From Pseudomonas sp. FP1742 (GTDB taxonomy: Bacteria; Pseudomonadota; Gammaproteobacteria; Pseudomonadales; Pseudomonadaceae), in the NCBI RefSeq assembly GCF_030687145.1, contig NZ_CP117460.1:3658001-3722000 (forward strand): 64,000 nucleotides of DNA, given 5' to 3'. The notes under the pieces were generated by a model that worked only from the letters and a program-made list of their open reading frames with translations, made no database searches and was not told the DNA's origin. Below are positions 26,801 through 34,420 of the stretch, in pieces. Made by a program: the position numbers and the translations under genes. Numbering within the stretch: position 1 is the stretch's first letter; each line of letters begins with the position of its first letter.

Positions 26801-27585
26801 GGGGTACGGGTTTGCGGGACGTTGGAGCCCCAGGCAATGATGTAGTTGGAGTTGTACCAGTCGGCCGATTCCGGCACGTCGGTCTGCTCGCCCCAGACCA
26901 TCGGCGAGGCCGGTGGCAAGTCGCAGTACCAGTCGTAGAAACTCAGGCAGGCGCCGCCGATCAGCGACAGGTAACGCGAGCCTGCGGCGTAGCTGACCAT
27001 CGACATGGCCGGAATCGGCGAGAAGCCGACGATCCGGTCCGGGCCGTATTGCTTGATGGTGTAGACGTTAGCCGCCGCAATGATCTCGTTGACTTCCTCC
27101 CAGTTGGAACGAATGAAGCCACCCATGCCGCGTTTGCTTTTATAGGAGTCGGCCTTGGCCTTGTCCTCGACAATGCTGGCCCAGGCTTCCACCGGCGCCA
27201 TGGTCTGCCGCGCGTCGCGCCAGAGCTTGAGCAACGGCTTGCGGATTTTCGGGTACTTGAGCCGGTTGGCACTGTAGATGTACCAGCTGTAACTGGCGCC
27301 ACGGGGGCAGCCACGGGGTTCGTGGTTGGGCAGATCGTTGCGGGTGCGCGGGTAGTCGGTCTGCTGGGTTTCCCAGGTGATCAGGCCGTTCTTGACGTAG
27401 ATTTTCCACGAGCACGAGCCGGTGCAGTTCACCCCGTGGGTGGAACGCACGATCTTGTCGTACTGCCAGCGCGAACGGTAGACGTTCTCCCAGTCGCGAG
27501 ACTCTTTGCGGGTCTCGCCATGACCGTCGGAAAACTCGTTTTGCTTGCGATTGAAAAACCGCAATTGATCCAGTAAATGACTCAC
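23812..27585 (-). CDS. narG: Nitrate reductase alpha subunit
   Basis: A 1257-residue molybdenum bis-MGD enzyme that reduces nitrate to nitrite in the cytoplasm. The N-terminal iron-sulfur site has the His-containing motif HGVNCTGSC and a further Cys in RGCPRG. The start is a GTG at 27585 (SHLLDQLRFFNRKQ), supported by AGAGG seven bases upstream and by agreement with NarG N-termini; the in-frame extension upstream is not part of the family. The length is standard. It follows narK2 by 66 bp in the same operon. Confidence 0.96.
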   Translation of the reverse strand: MSHLLDQLRFFNRKQNEFSDGHGETRKESRDWENVYRSRWQYDKIVRSTHGVNCTGSCSWKIYVKNGLITWETQQTDYPRTRNDLPNHEPRGCPRGASYSWYIYSANRLKYPKIRKPLLKLWRDARQTMAPVEAWASIVEDKAKADSYKSKRGMGGFIRSNWEEVNEIIAAANVYTIKQYGPDRIVGFSPIPAMSMVSYAAGSRYLSLIGGACLSFYDWYCDLPPASPMVWGEQTDVPESADWYNSNYIIAWGSNVPQTRTPDAHFFTEVRYKGTKTVAITPDYSEVAKLTDLWLNPKQGTDAALAQAFNHVIFKEFHLDKPSAYFTDYAKRFTDLPVLVLLKQMVDKAPGAGYQPDRFLRASDLTDNLGQENNPEWKTIALDVSGELVSPQGSIGYRWGEKGKWNILPREGGEGREIDLKLSLIGDDVAEVAFPYFAGESHEHFQHVAGDAVQYRRVPVHNVVLADGSVAKVATVFDLSAANLAIDRGLGGANVAKDYDDASVPGTPAWQEKITGVSREKAIQIAREFADNADKTKGRSMIIVGAAMNHWYHMDMNYRGLINMLMLCGCVGQTGGGWAHYVGQEKLRPQCGWLPLAFGLDWNRPPRQMNGTSFFYAHSSQWRHEKMSMHDVLSPLADKSQFPEHALDYNIRAERAGWLPSAPQLNTNPLHICRDAAAAGMDPKDYVVKSLQDGSLRFSCEQPDSPVNFPRNMFIWRSNLLGSSGKGHEYMLKYLLGTKNGVMNEDIGQVGDCKPEEAEWVDEGAIGKLDLVTTLDFRMSSTCVYSDIVLPTATWYEKDDMNTSDMHPFIHPLSAAIDPAWESRSDWEIYKGIAKAFSSMAVGHLGVEKDLVTIPLMHDSVGELAQPFGGTDWKSAGVAPEPGKNAPNLHVVERDYPNIYKQFSSLGPLLEKHGNGGKGINWNTDTEVKFLGALNHREGAAGISHGRPKIDTAIDAAEVILSLAPETNGHVAVKAWAALSEFTGIDHSHLALSKEHEAIRFRDIQAQPRKIISSPTWSGLEDDHVSYNAGYTNVHEAIPWRTITGRQQFYQDHPWMQAFGEQLMSYRPPVNTRTIEGVKGKRSNGETEIVLNWITPHQKWGIHSTYSDNLLMLTLSRGGPIVWLSENDAKRAGIEDNDWIECFNVNGALTARAVVSQRVKDGMVMMYHAQERIVNVPGSETTKTRGGHHNSVTRVVLKPTHMIGGYAQQAYGFNYYGTVGCNRDEFVVVRKMAKVDWLDGSNGDDLPRPLPTDIEEN

Positions 27586-27651
27586 GGTGTGTCCTCTCAG
27601 GCTTGCTGCGGGGTTCTGTGCCCCGCCCACGCAGGTTGGATTCAGGTCGTC

Positions 27652-29049
27652 TCAGCAGGGTGTCGCGGCGCCTTTGCGCGCGTACCACCACCAGGTCACC
27701 ACGATGCAGCTCAGGTAAAAGACGACGAACATGTAGAAGGCCATCTCCGGGCCGCCGGTCTGGGCCATCGAAGTGCCGAAGGATTTGGGAATGAAGAACG
27801 CACCGAAGGCGCCCATGGCCGAACTGAAGCCCAGGACGGCGGCCGATTCCTTGCCGGCATCCTTGAGCGCCTGTTCGCGCACGGCCGGCGATTTCCCGGC
27901 CGAGGCTTTTTCATGCTGGGTGCGGAAGATCACCGGGATCATCCGGAAGGTGGAGCCGTTGCCCACGCCAGTGGTGATGAACAGCAGCATGAACAAACCG
28001 AGGAAGCCGTAGAAGTTGCCGCCCGAACCGCCTTGCGGAAGGAAGTGCAAAACCCCGAAGACCATCACGATCATCGCCACGAAGTTCCACAGGGTCACTT
28101 TCGCGCCACCGAGCTTGTCCGCCAGCCAGCCGCCCAGCGGCCGCACCAGCGCGCCAACCAACGGGCCGAGAAAGGCGAATTTCAAGGCGATGACATCCGG
28201 AAAGGAGGTTTTGATCAGCAGCGGAAATGCAGCGGAAAAACCGATGAACGAACCGAAAGTCGCCAGGTACAACCAGCACATCAGCCAGTTGTGCTTGCGC
28301 TTGAAGATCACTGCCTGTTCGCTGAACGAGGCCCGGGCGCTGGACAGGTCGTTCATGCAGAACCAGGCCAGCACCGTCACCAGGGCAATGAACGGCACCC
28401 AGATGAACCCGGCGTTCTGCAGCCACAACTGACCGCCGTCCGGCAAGGCTTGTGGTTGACCGCCCATGAAACCGAACACGCCGAAGGTAATCACCAGCGG
28501 CACGCAGAACTGCATCACCGAAACCCCCAGGTTACCCAGCCCGGCGTTGAGGCCAAGGGCTGTGCCCTGCTGGGACTTGGGATAGAAGAAGCTGATGTTG
28601 GACATGCTCGAGGCAAAGTTGCCGCCACCAAAACCGCAGAGCAAGGCAATCATTACGAACACGCTGTAGGAGGTGCTCGGGTCCTGCACGGCGAAGCCCA
28701 TCCAGATTGAGGGCAACAGCAGCGACGCGGTGCTCAGGGCAGTCCAGCGCCGGCCGCCGAAGATCGGCACCATAAAGGAATAGAAGACGCGCAAGGTCGC
28801 GCCGGACAACCCCGGCAACGCCGCCAGCCAGAACAGCTGGTCGGTGGTGAAGCTGAAGCCGATGGCGTTCAAGCGCACAATCACCGTGCTCCAGACCATC
28901 CACACCGCAAAGGCCAACAACAGCGCAGGAATGGAAATCCACAAGTTGCGCGTGGCGGTCTGTTTGCCGCTACTTCCCCAGAACGCGGGGTCCTCGGGGC
29001 GCCAGTCATGAATGACCGGGCCTTTGTCAGGCTTTTGCAGAACGGACAT
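27652..29049 (-). CDS. narK2: Nitrate/nitrite transporter NarK2
   Basis: A 465-residue major facilitator with twelve predicted membrane segments. It carries the NarK signatures GGGNFASSMSNISFFYPKSQQG and GVGNGSTFRMIPVIF. The NarK2 type, with these asparagines and the longer C-terminal half, is the nitrate/nitrite antiporter associated with denitrification. ATG 29049 has AAGGAG upstream and overlaps the end of narK1 by 23 bp. The tandem narK1-narK2 arrangement before narGHJI is the Pseudomonas layout. Confidence 0.93.
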   Translation of the reverse strand: MSVLQKPDKGPVIHDWRPEDPAFWGSSGKQTATRNLWISIPALLLAFAVWMVWSTVIVRLNAIGFSFTTDQLFWLAALPGLSGATLRVFYSFMVPIFGGRRWTALSTASLLLPSIWMGFAVQDPSTSYSVFVMIALLCGFGGGNFASSMSNISFFYPKSQQGTALGLNAGLGNLGVSVMQFCVPLVITFGVFGFMGGQPQALPDGGQLWLQNAGFIWVPFIALVTVLAWFCMNDLSSARASFSEQAVIFKRKHNWLMCWLYLATFGSFIGFSAAFPLLIKTSFPDVIALKFAFLGPLVGALVRPLGGWLADKLGGAKVTLWNFVAMIVMVFGVLHFLPQGGSGGNFYGFLGLFMLLFITTGVGNGSTFRMIPVIFRTQHEKASAGKSPAVREQALKDAGKESAAVLGFSSAMGAFGAFFIPKSFGTSMAQTGGPEMAFYMFVVFYLSCIVVTWWWYARKGAATPC

Positions 29050-30331
29050 GTTCTTCTCCTTGGGCAATGCTGGAAATCGGGGACGGGATCAGCAGCGGCG
29101 CTTTACCCAGCACCGGGCTTTTGCGTATTTCGCTGAAGTACATCCAGGTGAGGGAGACCCAGACCACGCCGTACATCAACATGAAGCAGGAAGAGCGCAC
29201 GCCGGTGAGGTCCACCAGGGCGCCGAACAGGATCGGCAACACGAAACCACCCAGGCCACCCGCCAGGCCGACGATGCCGGACACCGCGCCCATGTTTTTC
29301 GGGTAGTCATTGGCGATGTATTTGAAAACCGAGGCCTTGCCGAACGCGAAGGCGATGCCCATGACGAACAGCAGCACGGTGAACAGCGCGGGGCTCAGGC
29401 CGATGTGGAAATCCACCGGGCCGTTGATGGTCTGCACTTGCAGTTGGGTCTGGGGATACGAGAGCAGGAACAGGCAGATCCAGCTGACCCACAACACCCA
29501 CCAGGTCACGCTTTGCGCGCCCCAGCGATCCGACATCCAGCCGCCGACGGCGCGCAGTACGCCACCGGGCAGGGAAAAACAGGCTGCCAGCAGCGCCGCG
29601 CTTTGCAGACTGAAACCGTATTCCTGCACGTAGTACTTGGTCATCCACAGTGCCAGGGCGACGTAGCCGCCGAAGACGATCGAGTAGTACTGGCAGTAGC
29701 GCCACACCGCAGGATCTTTCAGCGAGCGCAGTTGCTCACGCAAACTGGCGCCGGTGGCACTGCGGTGGTCCTTGTTTTCGGCACTGAGAAACCAGAATGA
29801 AAGCGCGGTGAGAAAGAGGATCGCGCTGAAGACTTTCGGCACCAGTTTCCAGCTGCCGGCGGCAATCAGTGCCGGGGCGAGAAACTTGGTCACCGCCGCC
29901 CCGGCGTTACCGGCGCCGAAGATGCCCATGGCGAAGCCTTGATTCTCCTTGTCGAACCATTTGGCAACGTAGGCAATGCCCACGGAAAACGAGCCGCCGG
30001 CCAGGCCGACGAACAAGCCCAGCACCAGGAACTGCCAGTAGGCGGTGGCGTGGCTGATCAAATACAGCGGCGCGACGCAGGCCAGCATCAGCAGGAAGAA
30101 CACGCTGCGTCCGCCAAAACGGTCGGTCAGCAAACCCAGCGGCAAACGCACCAGCGAGCCGGTCAGCACCGGGGTCGCGGCCAGCAGGCCGAATTGGGTT
30201 TCGTTGAGCTGGAGCAGTTCCTTGATCGGCACTCCGAGCACGGCAAACATCATCCAGACCATGAAGCACACAGTGAAGGCCAGCGTGCTCATGCCCAGCA
30301 CCAAGCCTTGTCGTACACGCGGTTGGGTCAC
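29027..30331 (-). CDS. narK1: Nitrate transporter NarK1
   Basis: A 434-residue major facilitator with twelve membrane segments, shorter than NarK2. The nitrate signatures are LAGGSFSVGIAYVAKWF and GLAGGLGGFVLPILFG. The NarK1 type imports nitrate with protons, helping to start nitrate respiration. The start is a GTG at 30331 with GGGGAG seven bases upstream. It is the first gene of the narK1K2GHJI-isomerase-moaA operon, and its control region holds an ANR/DNR box, a NarL palindrome and an IHF-like site. Confidence 0.93.
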   Translation of the reverse strand: MTQPRVRQGLVLGMSTLAFTVCFMVWMMFAVLGVPIKELLQLNETQFGLLAATPVLTGSLVRLPLGLLTDRFGGRSVFFLLMLACVAPLYLISHATAYWQFLVLGLFVGLAGGSFSVGIAYVAKWFDKENQGFAMGIFGAGNAGAAVTKFLAPALIAAGSWKLVPKVFSAILFLTALSFWFLSAENKDHRSATGASLREQLRSLKDPAVWRYCQYYSIVFGGYVALALWMTKYYVQEYGFSLQSAALLAACFSLPGGVLRAVGGWMSDRWGAQSVTWWVLWVSWICLFLLSYPQTQLQVQTINGPVDFHIGLSPALFTVLLFVMGIAFAFGKASVFKYIANDYPKNMGAVSGIVGLAGGLGGFVLPILFGALVDLTGVRSSCFMLMYGVVWVSLTWMYFSEIRKSPVLGKAPLLIPSPISSIAQGEEHVRSAKA

Positions 30332-30389
30332 AATGCTCTCCCCTCAGTTAGCCATGGCGGCAGACTAGAGAGGCCAACCCCGCAAAAAC

Positions 30390-30403
30390 TTGACCCAGGT
30401 CAA
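30390..30403. promoter_or_regulatory. ANR/DNR box of the nar operon
   Basis: TTGACCCAGGTCAA is a perfect dyad of the ANR/DNR type, with C and G at the variable fifth positions. Its centre is 65.5 bp from the narK1 start codon. Confidence 0.82.
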
Positions 30404-30441
30404 CGATGCCCATGAGGGCCTAAGCCTATGCTTAGCCCGCC

Positions 30442-30457
30442 TACCTCCAAGGAGGTA
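30442..30457. promoter_or_regulatory. NarL-type 7-2-7 palindrome, narK1/narX
   Basis: TACCTCC-AA-GGAGGTA is a perfect inverted pair of heptamers, each matching the TACYYMT NarL consensus in six of seven bases. It lies 39 bp beyond the ANR/DNR box in the shared narK1-narX region, so NarL could act on both directions. Near copies occur at 33089 and 38756. Confidence 0.8.
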
Positions 30458-30470
30458 GTCCAGGAAAACC

Positions 30471-30508
30471 TTAAAACCCTTTATTTATCAGATTGTTAAG
30501 GGTTTTAA
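30471..30508. promoter_or_regulatory. 11-bp inverted repeat around an IHF-like site
   Basis: TTAAAACCCTT at 30471-30481 is repeated exactly in inverted form at 30498-30508 (AAGGGTTTTAA). The loop between the arms contains, at 30486-30498, TATCAG-ATTG-TTA, which matches the IHF pattern WATCAA-N4-TTR with one mismatch. IHF is known to help NarL activate narK1 in P. aeruginosa; the flanking dyad is not explained by that. Confidence 0.6.
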
Positions 30509-30635
30509 CCCACGCTTTTGCTGACAAGGAACTGTCGACAACTCTTTAGAGGTAGCGCGCCCGGGATCGGCGGCAAAACCACACGCTGGAACTTTGCATG
30601 CTCTGTTTTCTGATCTTTTTCCCGGACCTGCGCCG

Positions 30636-32438
30636 ATGATGCGCTGGTTGCGCAGCTCCCTGCCCGCTCGCGCCGGGCTGGCGGTGATCCTGATCGCCGT
30701 GCTGGCGCTCGCCAGTTCATTGAGCGCCGGGCTGATCGCCTGGTTCAGCCAGGGCGACGCCGCCGCCATCAACACCGCAGGCTCGGTGCGCATGGAGACC
30801 TATCACCTGAGCTGGAAACTCACTGCTGGCGCCACCGGCGAAGAAATCGCCGCCATCATCGACAGCCTGCAAAACCGCCTGGACAGCCACTCTCTCAAAG
30901 CAGTACTGGAAGATGGCCCGGCTACCGCGTTGCAACTCAGTTATGGGCAAATCCAGCAACACTGGAACGACGATTTGCGTCCGGCCCTGGAGCGCGGCGA
31001 TACGGCGGCCTTTCAGGCCCAGACCCAGTCCTTCGTTGAACAACTGAACCAGTTCGTCAATCTGTTGCAGCGCCAAAGCGAACAAAAGCAAGGCTGGCAA
31101 CAGGCGATCCAGGGGCTGGCCCTGTTCACCACCATGATCGTCCTGTTGCTTGGGCTATACGAACTGCAGTACGGCGTTGTCACCCCTTTGAAAGAGTTGG
31201 TGGATGCGACCCAGCGCTTTCGTCGTGGCGACTTCAAGGTGCGGGTCAACCATCAGTCCGAGGATGAACTGGGCCAGTTGGCCATGAGTTTCAACACCAT
31301 GGCCGAGACGATTGAAGAGTCGCATCGCACCCTGGAAAGTCAGGTCCAGCAAAAAACCCTGAACCTGCAGCAAGCCAACGCGGCCCTGGAATTGCTCTAC
31401 CAAAGCAGCCGAAGCCTGGCCACGCGCCTGGCCAATGCCGAGGGGCTGGATGAGTTGATCCGGCGCTTCCAGCAACGCCTGCCTGGCTTGCGCCTGTCAC
31501 TGTGCCTGCAGGGCCAATTGCAGGCTCCGGCCCAGCAGTTGCTGGCCCTGCATGGCGCGAACATCCGGGAGGTCTGCGCCAGTAGCGACTGCGCCACTTG
31601 CCAGAAGCACCACAAAGCCAACCCGCAAACCTTCAGCATCAGCAACCAGGGCAGCGAATTGGGTGAGCTCAAGGCGCACTTTGTCGACGGGCACCCCATG
31701 CAAGCCTGGGAAACCCAACTGATCCAGGCCCTGGCCAACCTGATCGGCACCTCGCTCTCGCTCAAGCGCCAACGGGAACAAGACCATCGCCTGCTGCTGC
31801 TCGAAGAACGCACGATCATCGCCCGCGAGCTGCACGACTCACTGGCCCAGGCCCTGTCCTACATGAAGCTGCAAGTCAGCCGCATGCAGACCCTGATGCG
31901 TCGCGGCGAACCGGTCCAGACCCTGGAAACCGTCACCGCAGAATTGCGCGAGGGGCTGAACAACGCCTATCGCCAGTTACGTGAGTTGCTGACCACGTTT
32001 CGCTTGCAGATTCACGATGCGGGGTTGGTACAGGAACTCAAGGACACCGCCGAGGAGTTCTCCCGTCGCGGAGAATTTCAGGTACACCTGCACGTCGACG
32101 CGCTGGCCTTCCAGCTATCGGCCAGCGAACAAATCCACATTTTGCAGATCACCCGCGAGGCGCTCTCCAACTGCCTGCGCCACGCCCATGCGCAAAACGC
32201 GTGGCTGCAACTGCGCCAGGACGGCGAGACCGTCAGGTTGTCGGTCGAAGACGACGGGCGTGGGTTCAGCGGCAACGTCGACCAGCGCGAACACCACGGC
32301 CTGAACATCATGGATGAGCGGGCTCGCAGCCTGCGCGGCCAGCTGCAGATATTTTCCAGGGAGCCCCAAGGCACCCGTGTCCAACTGGAATTCCACCCGG
32401 AGTTTCTCGGGCAACAAACAGAAGGTAGCGCCACATGA
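30636..32438 (+). CDS. narX: Nitrate/nitrite sensor kinase
   Basis: A 600-residue membrane histidine kinase. Two membrane segments flank a periplasmic four-helix sensor whose nitrate-binding P-box reads NTAGSVRMETYHL. Next come a HAMP domain (TPLKELVDATQRFRRGDFKVRV), a central region with a cysteine cluster (CASSDCATC), the HisKA_3 phosphoacceptor (TIIARELHDSLAQALSY) and an ATPase domain ending with DDGRGFSGN. The start is uncertain: ATG at 30636 gives a clean first membrane segment, and an ATG at 30594 would add 14 residues. It overlaps narL by four bases. Confidence 0.93.
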   Translation: MMRWLRSSLPARAGLAVILIAVLALASSLSAGLIAWFSQGDAAAINTAGSVRMETYHLSWKLTAGATGEEIAAIIDSLQNRLDSHSLKAVLEDGPATALQLSYGQIQQHWNDDLRPALERGDTAAFQAQTQSFVEQLNQFVNLLQRQSEQKQGWQQAIQGLALFTTMIVLLLGLYELQYGVVTPLKELVDATQRFRRGDFKVRVNHQSEDELGQLAMSFNTMAETIEESHRTLESQVQQKTLNLQQANAALELLYQSSRSLATRLANAEGLDELIRRFQQRLPGLRLSLCLQGQLQAPAQQLLALHGANIREVCASSDCATCQKHHKANPQTFSISNQGSELGELKAHFVDGHPMQAWETQLIQALANLIGTSLSLKRQREQDHRLLLLEERTIIARELHDSLAQALSYMKLQVSRMQTLMRRGEPVQTLETVTAELREGLNNAYRQLRELLTTFRLQIHDAGLVQELKDTAEEFSRRGEFQVHLHVDALAFQLSASEQIHILQITREALSNCLRHAHAQNAWLQLRQDGETVRLSVEDDGRGFSGNVDQREHHGLNIMDERARSLRGQLQIFSREPQGTRVQLEFHPEFLGQQTEGSAT

Positions 32439-33082
32439 CCCTGTCCCCACAACACAAAATCCTGCTGGTAGACGATCACCCGATGATGCGTCACGGCATT
32501 CGCCAAATGCTCGAACTCGAAGATGATTTCCTGATCGTCGGCGAAGCCAGCCAGGGTGAAGAAGCACTCAGTCTCATTGAGCCGCTTCAACCGGATCTGG
32601 TTTTGCTCGACAACAACATGCCGCATATGAATGGCATCGAAACCCTGCGCCGACTACGAGCCATGCACTACACCGGCAAAGTCCTGCTGTTTACGGTATC
32701 GGACGCCGAAGACGATATTCGCGATGCGCTGCGCCTGGATGCCGACGGCTATCTGCTCAAGGACATGGAGCCCGAACTGTTGATTCAGTACATCCGTGAT
32801 GCGCTGAACGGCGTGCTGGTGATCAGCCCGGGGCTGACCCAGGTCATGGCGCAAGCGCTGCGCGCTCCTGCGCGTCAGGCCGTGGTGGAACTGACCGAGC
32901 GTGAGCGTCAGGTGCTGAAGACCATCGCCAGCGGCTTCAGCAACAAGGTCATCGGCCACAAGCTGGGCATCACCGAAGGGACGGTCAAGGTTCACGTCAA
33001 GAACCTGCTGCACAAACTCGGCTTGCGTTCGCGGGTCGAGGCGGCGGTGTGGGCCATGGAGCATCTGCGTAACGCCGGCTGA
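32435..33082 (+). CDS. narL: Nitrate response regulator
   Basis: A 215-residue response regulator of the NarL/FixJ class. The receiver domain has LVDDHPMMRHG and the phosphoacceptor aspartate in VLLDNNMPHMNG; the C-terminal LuxR-type helix-turn-helix is LTERERQVLKTIASGFSNKVIG. NarX phosphorylates it in nitrate, after which it binds paired TACYYMT heptamers. Three such palindromes are visible in the window, before narK1/narX, before the next gene and before moaB. ATGA overlap with narX indicates coupling. Confidence 0.95.
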   Translation: MTLSPQHKILLVDDHPMMRHGIRQMLELEDDFLIVGEASQGEEALSLIEPLQPDLVLLDNNMPHMNGIETLRRLRAMHYTGKVLLFTVSDAEDDIRDALRLDADGYLLKDMEPELLIQYIRDALNGVLVISPGLTQVMAQALRAPARQAVVELTERERQVLKTIASGFSNKVIGHKLGITEGTVKVHVKNLLHKLGLRSRVEAAVWAMEHLRNAG

Positions 33083-33088
33083 CGGGTA

Positions 33089-33104
33089 TGCCTCCTTGGA
33101 GGTA
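33089..33104. promoter_or_regulatory. NarL-type 7-2-7 palindrome before the dnr paralogue
   Basis: TGCCTCC-TT-GGAGGTA differs from the perfect narK1 site at one arm position. It lies seven bases after the narL stop codon and 65 bp before the next start codon, so the DNR paralogue can be nitrate-controlled independently of narXL. No ANR/DNR box is found in this gap. Confidence 0.72.
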
Positions 33105-33168
33105 GGCCGGCAGAGGCATAGGTCATCGGGCCCGCGCTGTCTACTATGACCGTCAGCGGAGGTACGCC

Positions 33169-33843
33169 ATGCTGACCCACCCTTCCATCGTTTTAACGTT
33201 GCGTCGTCATCATCTGTTCAGCCAACTGCCGGAGAAAGTCTTCGAGGAAGTCTGCAGCCTGGCGATGCTCAAACGCCTGAGTTGTCACAGCACGCTCATG
33301 CATCAAGGGGATCCGGCCAGGCGTTTTTTCCTGCTGGTCAGCGGTCAGGTCAAGCTGTACCGGCTCACCGGCGAAGGCCAGGAGAACCTGGTGGAGATCA
33401 TTCAGCCCGGCCAGACCTTTGCCGAAGCCTTGCTGTTCAGCCAGGCCCGGCTCTACCCGGTGAGCGCCACCGCGCTGAAGGACAGCGTGCTGGTGAGCAT
33501 CGACGGCAACCATTACCGCAATGCCCTGGAGGACCAGCCAAAAGTCTGCCTGGCCATCCTGGCGAGCATGAGCGTTCACCTGCACCTGCGTCTGCGCGAC
33601 ATCGATACCTTGACCATGGCCAGCGCGAGCCGTCGGGTGATCAATTTCCTGTTCCAGGAACGCCACCCGGTGACCGGCCAGATTGTCTTGCAGGTATCCA
33701 AACGCCTGGTGGCGTCGAAGCTTGGGATTCAGCCGGAAACCTTTTCGCGAATACTGCATCGCCTGGTGGAAAGCGGCCTGATTGCCATGGAACGACGCCA
33801 CATCAGCATCCTCGCCGAAGAGGAACTGGCGGCCTTCCAATAG
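33169..33843 (+). CDS. dnrE: Crp/Fnr regulator of the DNR type (first copy)
   Basis: A 224-residue regulator with an N-terminal cyclic-nucleotide-type sensor domain (RFFLLVSGQVKLYRLTGEGQE) and a C-terminal Crp helix-turn-helix (ASKLGIQPETFSRILHRL). The ExxSR recognition pattern fits binding to TTGAT half-sites. The N-terminal cysteine set of ANR/FNR is absent, so it is a DNR-type NO sensor expected to bind heme. Its place after narXL, behind a NarL site, matches dnrE of P. stutzeri, and the symbol rests on that analogy. GGAGG lies six bases before the ATG. Confidence 0.88.
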   Translation: MLTHPSIVLTLRRHHLFSQLPEKVFEEVCSLAMLKRLSCHSTLMHQGDPARRFFLLVSGQVKLYRLTGEGQENLVEIIQPGQTFAEALLFSQARLYPVSATALKDSVLVSIDGNHYRNALEDQPKVCLAILASMSVHLHLRLRDIDTLTMASASRRVINFLFQERHPVTGQIVLQVSKRLVASKLGIQPETFSRILHRLVESGLIAMERRHISILAEEELAAFQ

Positions 33844-33849
33844 CCGGAA

Positions 33850-33863
33850 TTGACTGTCATCAA
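33850..33863. promoter_or_regulatory. ANR/DNR box before the DGC protein gene
   Basis: TTGACTGTCATCAA matches TTGAY-N4-ATCAA. Its centre is 61.5 bp before the ATG at 33918, nearly the same distance as the boxes before pdxH and norC. It lies in the 74-bp gap after the DNR gene, so the next gene has its own low-oxygen promoter. Confidence 0.75.
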
Positions 33864-33917
33864 GGCGCCATGCCACACGTCTTGCACACTGGCAGAGCCC
33901 ATCCACGGAGAGTGCAA

Positions 33918-34343
33918 ATGCCCCGTTCAACCCTGCCTTTGGTTTACTCCTGCTCAGGCTGCTCCAACGTTGCCCAACTGGCCAATACCCTGGCCGTGCG
34001 CCTGGATCGCAGCGGCCTGGCTGAAATGTCCTGCATCGTTGGTGTCGGCGGGCATGTGGCGGCGCTGGTCAACAAAGCGCGCTCGGGGCGGCGGATATTT
34101 GCGCTGGATGGCTGCCCGCTGCAATGCGTCGAGAACTGCCTCAAGCAGCACGGCCTGCACGCCGATGTGCACCTTATTCTCAGCCATTACGGGCTGCGCA
34201 AACGCCATGGTGAGGATTGCACGCAGGCGCAGAGTGATGAGTTGTTTGAAGGGATCAGTCAGTTGATTGCCAGTGATACCCGCCAGTCTGTGGAGCAAAT
34301 ACATTCCAATGTGGGAGCGGGCTTGCTCGCGAAGGCGGACTGA
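33918..34343 (+). CDS. DGC-domain putative metal-binding protein
   Basis: A 141-residue cytoplasmic protein of the DGC family, with YSCSGCSNVAQLANTLAVRLD near the start and the name-giving DGCPLQCVENCLKQHG in the middle. Five conserved cysteines suggest zinc or another metal; no reaction is established. An ANR/DNR box at fixed spacing puts it in the denitrification regulon. The last ten codons (NVGAGLLAKAD) come from the left arm of a REPIN, so the natural C-terminus has been replaced or extended by the repeat. Confidence 0.85.
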   Translation: MPRSTLPLVYSCSGCSNVAQLANTLAVRLDRSGLAEMSCIVGVGGHVAALVNKARSGRRIFALDGCPLQCVENCLKQHGLHADVHLILSHYGLRKRHGEDCTQAQSDELFEGISQLIASDTRQSVEQIHSNVGAGLLAKAD

Positions 34344-34400
34344 CATTCAACATTGATGTCGACTGACACACTGCCTTCGCGAGTAAGCCCGCTCCCACAT
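34309..34400. repeat. REPIN overlapping the DGC gene end
   Basis: Two inverted REP arms (ATGTGGGAGCGGGCTTGCTC and its complement, with one change in the right arm) enclose a spacer containing ATGTCGACTGACAC. The left arm encodes the end of the upstream gene. It belongs to the same family as the copies at 18735, 38814 and 49171. Confidence 0.9.
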
Positions 34401-34420
34401 TGGATCTTCGTTCGCAGGTT

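Noticed and set aside
25816..27576. 586-codon plus-strand frame opposite narG
   Set aside because: It is a shadow of a GC-rich gene; the product has no recognisable domain and narG is certain.
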